64,000 bases of DNA from an uncultured Acetatifactor sp. (GCA_910584865.1 CAJUCE010000001.1:62001-126000); one strand, 5' to 3'. Numbered from the stretch's first letter, positions 26,076-34,568 are shown. Program-made: numbers and translations. The notes: generated by a model not told the origin, from the sequence alone.

Positions 26076-26186
26076 CAGCAAGCCTGCATCCAGTGCCGGA
26101 AGGATTTACGGACGCATCTTTAAGCGGTCGGAAATCCTTCGCCATGTGTGGTACTGGATGCAGGCTTGCGGAACTGGAATAGGAGG
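26076..26186 (+). repeat. Two-stem palindromic repeat (copy B); supplies the speE RBS
   Basis: Outer arms 26078-26094 and 26153-26169 are a perfect 17-bp inverted repeat. Inner arms 26099-26107 and 26132-26140 are a perfect 9-bp inverted repeat. The apical part ACGGACGCAT..TTAAGCGG and the 3' end TTGCGGAACTGGAATAGGAGG match copy A (13930-14043), but the arm sequences differ. The final AGGAGG lies 7 nt before the speE ATG. Confidence 0.82.
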
Positions 26187-26193
26187 GATGTAT

Positions 26194-27060
26194 ATGGATT
26201 TATGGTTTTCGGAACTGCATACACCAAATGTAAAGCTGTCCATAAGAGTGGACAGGCAGCTGTACAGCGGCGAGAGCGAGCTGCAGCGGATAGACGTATT
26301 TGAATCCCCGGAGTTCGGGCGTTTTCTGGCATTGGACGGCTATATCATGCTGACGGAAAAGGATGAATTTATCTACCATGAAATGATAGCCCATGTGCCG
26401 ATGGCAGTGCATCCCCATGTGGAGCGGGTACTGGTCATCGGGGCCGGGGACGGCGGCGTGGTGCGGGAACTGGCGAAATATCCGGAGATCGAGTATATCG
26501 ACCTGGTGGAGATTGACAGGCAGGTGATCCAGGTGTGCAGGGACTACCTGCCGCAGACAGCCTGCAAACTGGATGACGAGCGGGTATATATTCACTACGA
26601 GGACGGCTTGAAGTTTGTCCGATCACGGGAAAACGAATATGATTTGATCATCGTGGACTCCACGGATCCCTTCGGGCCGGGGGAAGGCCTTTTTACCAAG
26701 GAATTTTACGGAAACTGTTACAAGGCCCTGCGGGAAGACGGCATTATGGTGAATCAGCACGAGAGCCCCTTCTACGAGGCGGATGCCACGGCCTGCATGC
26801 GGGCCCACAAGCGCATTGTGGAGAGCTTCCCCATCAGCAGGGTGTACCAGGCCCATATTCCCACCTACCCTTCCGGCCACTGGTTGTTCGGTTTTGCGTC
26901 AAAAAGATATCATCCGGTGAGAGATATGGACGCGGTCCGGTGGATGGAGAGAGGGCTGGAGACCCGTTATTACACCCCGAAGCTTCATGCGGGGGCGTTC
27001 TGCCTGCCGGCCTATGTGGAGAAGCTGCTGCGGAAGGTGGAATTTACTGATAATAAATAG
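26194..27060 (+). CDS. speE: Spermidine synthase (polyamine aminopropyltransferase)
   Basis: The 288-residue protein has the family core: LALDGYIMLTEKDEFIYHEMI, the AdoMet-site GAGDGGVVRE, VEIDRQVIQVC and the catalytic Asp segment VDSTDPFGPGEGLF. It moves the aminopropyl group from decarboxylated AdoMet to putrescine. ATG at 26194 is chosen because AGGAGG (26181-26186) lies 7 nt before it; ATG 26188 is too close. The frame extends back to 25819 through the repeat without a stop, so fused longer products could be mis-annotated. The Shine-Dalgarno comes from the palindromic repeat. Confidence 0.95.
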   Translation: MDLWFSELHTPNVKLSIRVDRQLYSGESELQRIDVFESPEFGRFLALDGYIMLTEKDEFIYHEMIAHVPMAVHPHVERVLVIGAGDGGVVRELAKYPEIEYIDLVEIDRQVIQVCRDYLPQTACKLDDERVYIHYEDGLKFVRSRENEYDLIIVDSTDPFGPGEGLFTKEFYGNCYKALREDGIMVNQHESPFYEADATACMRAHKRIVESFPISRVYQAHIPTYPSGHWLFGFASKRYHPVRDMDAVRWMERGLETRYYTPKLHAGAFCLPAYVEKLLRKVEFTDNK

Positions 27061-27212
27061 GTGTATAAAATCTATTTTCCAGCAGGAGCGAGATGAGAGA
27101 AGATTCAATTCAGATAAGTTCGAAATGGAAGAAGCTATGATTCCTTTTTCAGAATTGTGTATCCAAATTAGAAATTAATCAATAAATATTGCATAAATAA
27201 TCAAGATATGGG

Positions 27213-27632
27213 GTGTATCGAATCAATATGTTTGATAAATATTCTTTGCTGAGGCGGCTGCAGGAGCTTCCTTTTTCTGAACAGGAATACTGGGTAATTG
27301 CTGGCAGCGCTATGGTTTTACATGGATTTCGCTCTCAAACACACGATATTGATTTAGGGTGTAGTACACTTTTGGCAGATATATTAGAGCAGCAAGGCTA
27401 TACAGTTTCACGTTATGAAGACAGAACTAGAAAAATCTTGTATTCTGAAGATGTCGAGATTTTTGAAAACTGGATTGAAGGTACAGTGGAAATAATCAGC
27501 GGCGTTCCCGTTGTGTGTGTAGACGGACTGATACGGATGAAAAAGAAACTGGGAAGGGATAAAGATTTAACGGATATTGCGTTAATAGAAAAGGTGGGAG
27601 AAACCAGAGAACATTTTTCAAAAAAGGGATAA
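27213..27632 (+). CDS. Small nucleotidyltransferase-fold protein
   Basis: The 139-residue protein has WVIAGSAMVLHGF followed by HDIDLG, the G-S...D-x-D pattern of minimal nucleotidyltransferases such as those in AbiEii- or MNT-type proteins. A later EIISGVPVVCVDGLIRMKKKLGRDKDLTDI resembles the end of that fold. GTG 27213 or ATG 27228 could be the start; neither has a strong ribosome-binding site. It lies between speE and the carboxyspermidine-dehydrogenase-like gene and does not belong to polyamine synthesis. No antitoxin-like partner was recognised. Function is unknown. Confidence 0.65.
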   Translation: MYRINMFDKYSLLRRLQELPFSEQEYWVIAGSAMVLHGFRSQTHDIDLGCSTLLADILEQQGYTVSRYEDRTRKILYSEDVEIFENWIEGTVEIISGVPVVCVDGLIRMKKKLGRDKDLTDIALIEKVGETREHFSKKG

Positions 27633-27685
27633 ATATTATCCGAATGTCTGATGTTTTATCGAAATAGGTCAGAGAGGTTGAAAGT

Positions 27686-27901
27686 ATGAAAAACAGCGGG
27701 ATGTGTCCCAAATGCAATAGCAGAAATATCCTTAGGATTGAGGGAAAAGCGGGCGTTTATGGAAGCGGAAACAATATCCCTGTAGGCTTTACCATATTTT
27801 CATATGTGAAAGTGCCAAGGTATGTCTGCTGCAACTGCGGCTATTCGGAGGAGTGGATCGATAAAGAGGATATTCCTTATTTGGAGAAGAAGTTCCGGTG
27901 A
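27686..27901 (+). CDS. Small zinc-ribbon protein
   Basis: The 71-residue protein has two Cys pairs, CPKC at residues 7-10 and CCNC about 40 residues later, the pattern of a zinc ribbon. GAGAGG lies upstream of the ATG. It resembles small nucleic-acid-binding or regulatory zinc-ribbon proteins common in Clostridia. Nothing more specific can be said. Confidence 0.65.
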   Translation: MKNSGMCPKCNSRNILRIEGKAGVYGSGNNIPVGFTIFSYVKVPRYVCCNCGYSEEWIDKEDIPYLEKKFR

Positions 27902-27965
27902 GGTTGTTTGTTTCATGATAAGTGTAAGAGCCTGAATACAAGATACAGAGAACGGAGAGAGGAAA

Positions 27966-29225
27966 ATGTCTAAAATTATGATCATCGGCTGCGGCGGCGT
28001 TGCTTCCGTAGCCATCCAGAAGTGCGCCATGAAGGCGGATGTGTTTTCGGAGATCTGCATAGCGAGCCGCACAGTGGCGAAGTGTGACGCCCTGAAGGAA
28101 AAGCTCCAGGGAACAACGGCGGCGAAGATTACCACCGCCCGGGTGGACGCGGACAATGTGGAAGAGCTGATCGCCCTGCTCAAAAGGGAGCAGCCGAAAG
28201 CCGTGCTGAACCTGGCCCTGCCCTATCAGGATCTGACCATTATGGATGCCTGTCTGGTCTGCGGAGTTGACTACATCGACACCGCCAATTATGAGGCGGA
28301 GGACACGGAAGATCCTGCCTGGCGCGCCGTTTACGAAAAAAGATGCAGAGAGGAAGGATTCACCGCTTATTTTGACTACTCCTGGCAGTGGGCTTATCGG
28401 GAGCGATTTGAGAAGGCAGGGATTATGGCCCTTCTGGGAACCGGCTTCGATCCCGGGGTGACCAGTGTTTTTACCGCCTATGCTTTGAAGCATTATTTTG
28501 ACGAGATTCACTATATTGATATTATGGATTGCAACGGCGGGGACCATGGTTATCCTTTTGCCACCAATTTCAACCCGGAAATCAACCTGCGGGAGGTGTC
28601 TGCCAACGGCTCCTACTGGGAAAACGGCCATTGGGTGGAGACGAAGCCTATGGAGATTAAGCGGGAGTATGACTTTGCCCAGGTGGGAAGGAAGGACATG
28701 TACCTGCTGCATCATGAGGAGATCGAGTCTCTGGCGAAGAACATTCCCGGTGTAAAACGCATCCGCTTTTTCATGACTTTCGGCCAGAGTTACCTGACCC
28801 ATATGAAATGTCTGGAAAATGTGGGGATGCTTCGGACAGACCCCGTGATGTTCGAGGGAAGGGAGATTGTGCCCATTCAGTTTTTGAAGGCTCTGTTGCC
28901 GGATCCGGCTTCCCTTGGGCCCCGCACCGTGGGCAAGACCAACATCGGCTGTATTTTCATCGGAGTGAAGGACGGGAAGGAGAAATCCGTCTATATCTAT
29001 AATGTGTGTGACCATCAGGAGTGCTATCGGGAGGTGGGCTCTCAGGCCATTTCCTACACCACAGGCGTCCCGGCCATGATCGGGGCCATGCTTGTGATGA
29101 ACGGAACCTGGAGGAAGCCCGGGGTGTTCAATGTGGAGGAGTTCGATCCGGATCCCTATATGGAGGCGCTGAATCGGTACGGCCTGCCCTGGGTGGTGGA
29201 TGAGAATCCGGTGCTGATCGATTGA
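27966..29225 (+). CDS. Saccharopine dehydrogenase-like protein, probable carboxy(nor)spermidine dehydrogenase
   Basis: The 419-residue protein starts with a Rossmann motif, IMIIGCGGVASVAIQKCA, and has the LYS9-type C-terminal half (GTGFDPGVTSVFTAYALKHYFDEI, MDCNGGDHGYPFATNFNPEINLREV). This matches the bacterial group that condenses putrescine or diaminopropane with aspartate semialdehyde. The group works with NspC decarboxylase, which is not in the window. The surrounding speD, speA-like and speE genes support a polyamine role. It would give the cell a second, AdoMet-independent route to spermidine. Confidence 0.8.
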   Translation: MSKIMIIGCGGVASVAIQKCAMKADVFSEICIASRTVAKCDALKEKLQGTTAAKITTARVDADNVEELIALLKREQPKAVLNLALPYQDLTIMDACLVCGVDYIDTANYEAEDTEDPAWRAVYEKRCREEGFTAYFDYSWQWAYRERFEKAGIMALLGTGFDPGVTSVFTAYALKHYFDEIHYIDIMDCNGGDHGYPFATNFNPEINLREVSANGSYWENGHWVETKPMEIKREYDFAQVGRKDMYLLHHEEIESLAKNIPGVKRIRFFMTFGQSYLTHMKCLENVGMLRTDPVMFEGREIVPIQFLKALLPDPASLGPRTVGKTNIGCIFIGVKDGKEKSVYIYNVCDHQECYREVGSQAISYTTGVPAMIGAMLVMNGTWRKPGVFNVEEFDPDPYMEALNRYGLPWVVDENPVLID

Positions 29226-29254
29226 GGTAAGTGTTTTCTGAATGTGGATGTTTC

Positions 29255-29309
29255 GCACTTCCCGCCCTGCCGTATCCATATCAGAGGAAAGGGCAGGGAC
29301 GGGCAGTGC
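29255..29309. repeat. Long imperfect hairpin between convergent genes
   Basis: The segment 29255-29271 pairs with 29291-29309 over about 17 bp, with single-base bulges or mismatches. It lies in the 141-bp gap between the convergent carboxyspermidine-dehydrogenase-like and pyridoxal kinase genes. It could be a bidirectional transcription stop or a palindromic repeat. No T-tract follows. Confidence 0.6.
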
Positions 29310-29366
29310 AGGCAAAGTGCCGCATCCGGAAGAAAAGCGGCTGTTTTGCCTGCTACGCCCGGGGAA

Positions 29367-30194
29367 TTATTCCATGGCAAGCAGATCCGGGATGGTACTT
29401 TCGAAGTCAACGCCGTACCAGGGTTTGCGGGGATTGCGCAGCGTTACCTCTATGGTGTGCGCCGTATAATCCGCGGCAATGCGCATGGCATCGCGCCAGT
29501 TTTTCCCTCTCATGATTTCCCCCACACAGGTACTGGAGAAGAGGTCTCCCGTTCCGTGATAGGCGGCATCGATTCTGCGGTTCTGATAAACGTAATACTC
29601 CCCGGTTTCCCGCTCATATCCCATCACTCCGGTTTTACCCTTTTCCAGTGAAACGCCTGTCAGGACACTGATGCGAGCCCCCAGTTCATTGAGTCTGGAA
29701 AGAAGTTCCCTGATATAGGCCTCGTCATATTCTTCCCTGTAGTCCATTCCCGTCATCAGGGCGGCTTCCGTGATATTTGGAACGATAATATCCGCTTCTG
29801 CGCACAGTTCGGTGTTTTTCCGCACGTAATCCATGTCAAAGGCAGGATAAAGCTTTCCGTTGTCCGCCATCACGGGGTCCACGATGATGGTGGTGTTTTT
29901 CCCCCGGAAATTTCTGAATAGTTCCATAATCTGGTCAACCTGTTCTGCAGTTCCCAGATATCCGGTATAAATAGCGTCAAATTCCACACCTTCGCTTTTC
30001 CAGTGGGCCGCAATGGGCGTAATCTGGTCGGAGAGATCCTTGCAGGTGAAATTCCGGAACATGGTATGGGTTGATAAAACTGCCGTGGGGAGGATCACCG
30101 TCTCGGATCCGAGAGCGGATATTACAGGCAGCGCGATTGTCAGGGAGCATTTTCCCAGGCATGAAATGTCCTGGATTGTCAGTACTCTTTTCAT
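29367..30194 (-). CDS. pdxY: Pyridoxal/pyridoxamine kinase (PdxY/PdxK-like)
   Basis: The 275-residue ribokinase-fold protein starts MKRVLTIQDISCLGKCSLT and has IYTGYLG, VDPVMADNGKLY and the anion-hole motif GTGDLFSS near the C-terminus. Together they match pyridoxal kinases that make PLP from salvaged vitamers using ATP. It is transcribed towards the polyamine block. PLP is the cofactor of the SpeA-like decarboxylase, but the two are not co-transcribed. Upstream lie the tandem 25-bp hairpins. Confidence 0.9.
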   Translation of the reverse strand: MKRVLTIQDISCLGKCSLTIALPVISALGSETVILPTAVLSTHTMFRNFTCKDLSDQITPIAAHWKSEGVEFDAIYTGYLGTAEQVDQIMELFRNFRGKNTTIIVDPVMADNGKLYPAFDMDYVRKNTELCAEADIIVPNITEAALMTGMDYREEYDEAYIRELLSRLNELGARISVLTGVSLEKGKTGVMGYERETGEYYVYQNRRIDAAYHGTGDLFSSTCVGEIMRGKNWRDAMRIAADYTAHTIEVTLRNPRKPWYGVDFESTIPDLLAME

Positions 30195-30281
30195 TTTGAT
30201 ACCTCTTTTTCCTTCAGGTTTTTGCCGGATTGTTCAGCCATACTCGTGAACGAATTCATTCCAGACAATACTCCTGACAAT

Positions 30282-30356
30282 AGAAGCGATGCTTTGCTTC
30301 TATTTTAGAAGCGATGCTTTGCTTCTATTTTAGAAACGTCACTTTGCTTCTGCTAT
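30282..30356. repeat. Three tandem 25-bp hairpin units
   Basis: Units start at 30282, 30307 and 30332. Units 1 and 2 are identical and each can fold through AGAAGC/GCTTCT. Unit 3 is diverged (AGAAACGTCACTTTGCTTCT). The array lies in the 367-bp gap between pdxY and the SdpI-like gene, probably in the upstream region of pdxY. The segment 30239-30252 also contains ATACTCGTGAACG, a possible scrap of the 106-bp repeat. No promoter or gene stands out in the rest of 30195-30561. Confidence 0.85.
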
Positions 30357-30561
30357 ATGCCGATTTCTTCCTGGTACTGTAGAAGCGCTCACGCGTTATC
30401 CAATTTCAGCTGTCAAATGTTTTTCATCTTGAGTATAAATAGTAGCACTATTTGCGTACTACGTCAATTAGATTGTTTCTTTATTTTTTCCGGTCTTTTT
30501 CGATATATTCAGGGATTCGTCTTACCCGGCAGCACAGAGGGCTGATTCTGTGAAACGGAAG

Positions 30562-30894
30562 CTATCTACGAAGCCCTTCTTCTGTAAAAGTTGTCTTTAA
30601 TGCCTTCTCTGTGGGAAATATGGAGCCTGTTAAAACAGCAATTTGAATAAATGCCAAAATCAGGCTGACTATTCCGATAGCATTATTTGAAGCCCCGTAA
30701 AATGGAAAATGGATGATGATTGACGGAACTAAAATAACCCAGCCAGTTCTCCACCAAAGTTTTCCAATGTAATGATGAGCAAAAAGCCATGTACCCATAT
30801 TTTGCATAGAACGAGAGGTTCTGTATCCGGTCAGAGAATTTATCTTCTGCGGCGGACGCTTCCGCATGAACCGCCCAATCGTTATCATTGACAA
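30562..30894 (-). CDS. SdpI/YhfL-family membrane protein, probably N-terminally truncated
   Basis: The 110-residue frame carries the family signature LTGYRTSRSMQNMGTWLFAHHYIGKLWW followed by two hydrophobic segments. This is the C-terminal half of SdpI-like proteins, some of which confer immunity to the SdpC toxin. The first membrane helix usually found before KxPxxIN is mostly absent. Only a TTG start is available and no ribosome-binding site is seen. The frame stays open further upstream without a start codon. The 5' end may have been lost in the rearrangement that left the fragment at 30927-31163. Confidence 0.6.
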   Translation of the reverse strand: MSMITIGRFMRKRPPQKINSLTGYRTSRSMQNMGTWLFAHHYIGKLWWRTGWVILVPSIIIHFPFYGASNNAIGIVSLILAFIQIAVLTGSIFPTEKALKTTFTEEGLRR

Positions 30895-30926
30895 CGGAAT
30901 GATTAGATTACGCGCAGCTGTTTCTG

Positions 30927-31163
30927 GTGGATTCCCAGGGACAGGAGCGCATTAACGATCTTAGCGTGGGATGGAACGAGGAGATAGAGGGGGAGCGATT
31001 ATCTTTTGATGAATATTGGTTTATCGTAGACGAGGCAGAGTTGGAAAAAATGCGTATGTACGGTATTTTTACAGAAACGAGGGCTGTGTCAACGGTGATT
31101 GGGAAGTTACGCTGGAGCTTGAATAGGCAGGCACACATAATTGTGGTATACTGGTCTGTGTGA
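30927..31163 (+). pseudogene. Fragment of an unidentified gene
   Basis: The 78-residue frame (MDSQGQERINDLSVGWNEEIEGERLSFDEYWF... split here for length) reads like the end of an extracellular domain of an anti-sigma-factor or DUF4179-type protein, ending near WSLNRQ. There is no ribosome-binding site, and the similarity seems to begin upstream without a start (LFLVDSQGQ). It is probably a 3' remnant. The identification is tentative. The rest of 30895-31339 holds a family 3 repeat. Confidence 0.3.
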
Positions 31164-31185
31164 GCAATGTCTTGGGATTTGTGAA

Positions 31186-31274
31186 GAAATAAATTTGCAC
31201 TTTCAGGAACAAAGCACCGGTATATATGCATCTTCCTGTGCGGAATCCTGTAAATCTATTTCGTAACACTTCCT
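31186..31274 (+). repeat. Interspersed repeat family 3, copy 2
   Basis: This 89-bp segment resembles 25747-25833, with shared blocks TGCACTTT, GTATATA and ACACTTCCT in the same order and spacing. Both copies lie in the same orientation, upstream of genes and within decayed intergenic DNA. Confidence 0.55.
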
Positions 31275-31339
31275 TGTGATCAGGGTTATTGCTTTGCAGA
31301 AATGGCTGTTAGGAAGTTATGATAAGGAGGTTGTTTGGC

Positions 31340-31750
31340 ATGGACGGAATTATGAGTCAGGAGATATTTCTTTTCTTTGAAGGAAAGCCGCAGGCTCTGG
31401 TTTTGTATGAAACCTTTGCGCGGAGGATGTCTGCCGAAGTCGGGGAGGCGGAGGTCCGGGTGCAGAAAACCCAGATTGCATTCTCCAAGGGACATAACTT
31501 TGCCTTTGTCTCCTTTCTGCCCCTGCGGAAGGCGGCGGAGAGACCGGAAGAATACATTGTCATTACTTTCGGCCTGGGGCACAGGGTGGACTCTCCCCGC
31601 ATTGACGGGGCTGTGGAGCCCTATCCCAACCGTTGGACCCATCATGTGCTGATTTCGAAGGAGGAAGAGATCGACGGGGAACTGATGGGGTGGGTGAAGG
31701 CAGCCGCGGAGTTTTCGAGTCAGAAAGGGCAGAGGCGGCGCAGGGTATGA
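31340..31750 (+). CDS. DUF5655-like protein
   Basis: The 136-residue protein contains VRVQKTQIAFSKGHNFAFVSFLP and ITFGLGHRVDSPRIDGAVEPYPNRWTHH, resembling the DUF5655 group found in Firmicutes. ATG at 31340 is chosen because AAGGAGG lies 9 nt before it. The frame opens 7 codons earlier. The function is unknown. It appears to be a single-gene unit. Confidence 0.7.
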   Translation: MDGIMSQEIFLFFEGKPQALVLYETFARRMSAEVGEAEVRVQKTQIAFSKGHNFAFVSFLPLRKAAERPEEYIVITFGLGHRVDSPRIDGAVEPYPNRWTHHVLISKEEEIDGELMGWVKAAAEFSSQKGQRRRRV

Positions 31751-32018
31751 AGGGTGGAAAAGAAAAGCATTTGGAAAAGATAATATTATAAAATATCAAT
31801 GGATACTTGATATTTCTACAATGAATTGATAATTGTTTTCTCCCAGGGATTCGATATAATGGAACTACACCGGTGGAAGAGATTGTTGGATACTGAAATC
31901 ATAATATTGTTGAAGCCTTCTTTCAGAAAGCGTAAGCCCGGGGAAGGAATAGGTCAGGGTTCAGGACAGATGGGCGCTGAAAGGACGGCTTTTCGCGGAA
32001 TAGGGCAGGAGGTGTGGT

Positions 32019-32595
32019 ATGAAAATCGAGATCGGAGAGAAAATAAGGGAATTGCGCCGTAGCCTGTGCCATGCGCATGCCGGAGCTGAAGCATTGCAGG
32101 GAGCTTCTTCTGGCCGAGGCTGCAGACGGCAGGGAGGAGACGGAATATATCCGCACAGCCCTGCTTGAAATGGCGGATCACTTTGCAAGGAAGACGGTCT
32201 ATGGGCTGATGAATTGCGTCCGGCATTTCGACAGCGACAGACCCATTGAGAAAATAAAGGGGGCTATCTCGCTGTTTGGCCTGGCCTGTGACGACGGTGA
32301 TCTGGGAGTGCACCACAGCATTGTAATGCAGTTGTATGTATATCTTTCCAGGATACAGTGGGAGCGGGGAGACCATGACGATGCGTTTGCTTCCCTGGAT
32401 GAGGCGTATCGGCACGGGAGGGTTCTGGAAACCATGGCGAGGGCCAGTAAAGAGCCGGGCACAGAGGACTGGAAGGTGGTGGAAAAACTGCCGGAAGACT
32501 GGCCCATGTGGTGCAAGCCCGATTATTCCCAGGTGGAGAAGGAGATCAAGGCTGATCCCAGGTGGGCGGCCTGGGTGGAGAAGACGAAGGGGTGA
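32019..32595 (+). pseudogene. XRE-type regulator with its helix-turn-helix deleted
   Basis: A strong AGGAGG site precedes ATG 32019, which encodes MKIEIGEKIRELRR, the usual start of an XRE-family regulator. The next codons leave the family and run out of frame. From 32071 a different frame carries a typical C-terminal effector half (LKHCRELLLAEAADGREETEYI ... split; ends WRAAWVEKTKG-like). About 60 codons encoding the DNA-binding domain are missing. A deletion therefore joined the first 14 codons to the back half with a frameshift. The remaining 174-residue frame might still be translated from ATG 32071 but could not bind DNA in the usual way. Confidence 0.65.
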
Positions 32596-32605
32596 GGAAA
32601 GCTGT

Positions 32606-33607
32606 CTACCCCAGGTCTTTCCAGTAATCCAATACCTTACCGGGATGGTAGAAGCACCGGAACATGGCATCCAGGCCGAAGGCGTCGAAAACACGCCCGA
32701 AAAGTTCGTTCCCAAAGCTGTAGATGGGTGTCTGTTCCAGGAATTCCGTCTCCTGTGGATAGAGACGGGGATTCCACCAATAGGTTCTGAACTGTTCCTC
32801 GATTTCCGGCTCGGAGATCAGGCCCTTTTCAAGTTTTTCCACGGTATCCTGAAAAAGGGAGAGATGCTCCGGAAAGTGTCTGTTGAGGATCGGTATGGCG
32901 GGGATCCCGATATTGGCATCCAGGTCGGGATCCAGTCTTTTGGACAGGATGCCCTCTGCGTTATTGCAGAATTTAATGGCCATGCCTTCCCCGGTAAAAC
33001 GGAAGATGTAGCGCTCCAGGAGGCTGAAATTTTCCGTAAACGTATGGTAACTGCCTATCATTTTCTGAATCTGCAGATGGTGCATCTCATGGAGGATGAT
33101 GGCAGGCAGTTCTTCCATCGTGCAGTATTTTTCGATTCCGAACAGGTCCAGATGAAGGGCGTTCTCGTAGACGTAACCGAAAGAAGGGCCGAAGCTTAGG
33201 GTGGATATTACCTCCGTGTCGTCTATATCCACATTTCCGGGGAAGGCGGCATCCAGTCTGGCCTGCAGGTTCAGCAGGTTCTCCGGCGTGAGCATGCGCA
33301 TCAGCTTATCATACCTGCGGGCGTATTTCCCGGGACTGGCGGCGCAGTCCAGCCACAGCGCGTGTTTGTCCCGCAGCCCTGTCCTGCGGTCCGGGCACAG
33401 ATCGGGAATGTCCTCCGGCGCAATGCTTTTGAAGCGGGAAAAATAGGACACAAGGGTCTCCGGAGAGGCCAGGCCGTATCTTCTGATTTCGAAGAGGTAG
33501 TCCTGGTGGTTTAAGATTTCGGCTGCTTTTTGGTAACTTTCCTGTTCTGTGCCTGACATTGCCGCATATTCGAGCATCAGGGGAATACTTGCGGTTCGCA
33601 GTTTCAT
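32606..33607 (-). CDS. Putative zinc-dependent protease (DUF5700-like, HExxH)
   Basis: The 333-residue protein has IILHEMHHLQ, a clear HExxH zinc-binding motif, at about residue 170. A second region, FTGEGMAIKFCNN, follows about 35 residues later and could give the third ligand (Glu). This arrangement fits the DUF5700/DUF2268-type gluzincins. There is no signal peptide, so it is probably cytoplasmic. The substrate is unknown. It ends 10 bp from the convergent XRE remnant. The start at 33607 has a usable AGGACCC-type purine stretch upstream only. Confidence 0.75.
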   Translation of the reverse strand: MKLRTASIPLMLEYAAMSGTEQESYQKAAEILNHQDYLFEIRRYGLASPETLVSYFSRFKSIAPEDIPDLCPDRRTGLRDKHALWLDCAASPGKYARRYDKLMRMLTPENLLNLQARLDAAFPGNVDIDDTEVISTLSFGPSFGYVYENALHLDLFGIEKYCTMEELPAIILHEMHHLQIQKMIGSYHTFTENFSLLERYIFRFTGEGMAIKFCNNAEGILSKRLDPDLDANIGIPAIPILNRHFPEHLSLFQDTVEKLEKGLISEPEIEEQFRTYWWNPRLYPQETEFLEQTPIYSFGNELFGRVFDAFGLDAMFRCFYHPGKVLDYWKDLG

Positions 33608-33651
33608 AAAAGGGTCCTCCGTGGTGTGGGTTTGGGATAGCGGGACTGCCG

Positions 33652-34568
33652 TTATTTATGGTCTCTATAGCTGGGAATAGAGAATTCTTTAAACATTCTT
33701 GCCCGGGCATCCGGATTGCGTACTGCCAATTCTACATCTTTGCTTCGGCCGAGATCATACAGCTTTACTAACAAAGCGCTTAAATTTGTTTCCCCATTGA
33801 TTTCGCCGCGTTTCTCTCCGCGTTTCTCGCCACGTTTCTCTCCGCGTTTTTCTCCCCGCGCTTCCAGTAGGTCGAGATATTCACATGCCATAACTGCGTC
33901 TCCTTTCTGATGCTTTGTCCAAAATTCGTTAGCCAGTTCCGTAAATCTGGCATCCCCGGTGAGTGCTTCCATGAGGTCGCATAAGGCGTCCAGATGGAGG
34001 ATTTCCTGCTCCCTGCGGCTGTCGAAATTTCCTTCGTTCAGATAATCCGCCACAAATCCCAGGTCGCTTGTAAACAGGTTTCTGGTTTCCGGAGATAGAT
34101 TGTTCATGTGGTAAACCGTCAGTTTTGTATCATCAATCATCTCCAAATGCTTTTGGGGAACTCCGTTTTTCAGAAGCAGGGTATGAAGGTTTTGCGGAAT
34201 GCGGCTGCTTTTTCCCGTCCAGGCGATTACGATGGTGATCACTCCATACACAGGAGCGCCGCTTCCGAGCTGCTGTCTGTAGGAACCGCCCTCATAGGAG
34301 ATTTTACGCAATATCTGGCGTTCTTCCAGTTCGGTTTCGTTTTCAATGATGTATTGGAGGAGAATTGTGCCTTCTTCCGTCAGATATCTGCTGGTGTCGC
34401 AGAACTGATTGCGGGGTTTTTTACTTTGTAAAAGCTCTCCGTGGGAGCGGGCTGGGTGTTCCCGGGATTCAGATACCGTTTCCCGTCGTATACCAATGTA
34501 TTGATGCAGTCCGCAAATACATCGGCGTAGGATAACAGGATTTTCTCTGTAATGTCTTTTTCTGCCAT
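33652..34568 (-). pseudogene. Rpn-family recombination-promoting nuclease/putative transposase, frameshifted
   Basis: The first frame starts at 34568 (MAEKDITEKILLSYADVFAD) and leaves the family at an A-run (plus-strand T run 34417-34422). A second frame continues with NQFCDTSRYLTEEGTILL, then LRKISYEGGSYRQQ, and reaches the C-terminus at 33652. One A lost from a run of seven would explain the shift, since seven restores KKPRNQF. The C-terminal part has a four-fold GEKR repeat followed by a related GEIN unit. The family has a PD-(D/E)XK nuclease core and is often scattered through genomes. The single homopolymer lesion leaves sequencing error or slippage possible. Confidence 0.75.

Noticed and set aside
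25819..26193. N-terminal extension of spermidine synthase
   Set aside because: It would translate the palindromic repeat. An AGGAGG site 7 nt before ATG 26194 and family length support the shorter protein.
27789..29315. 508-residue minus-strand frame opposite the carboxyspermidine-dehydrogenase-like gene
   Set aside because: Antisense of a clear enzyme gene. The His/Ile/Leu-rich composition is typical of shadow frames.
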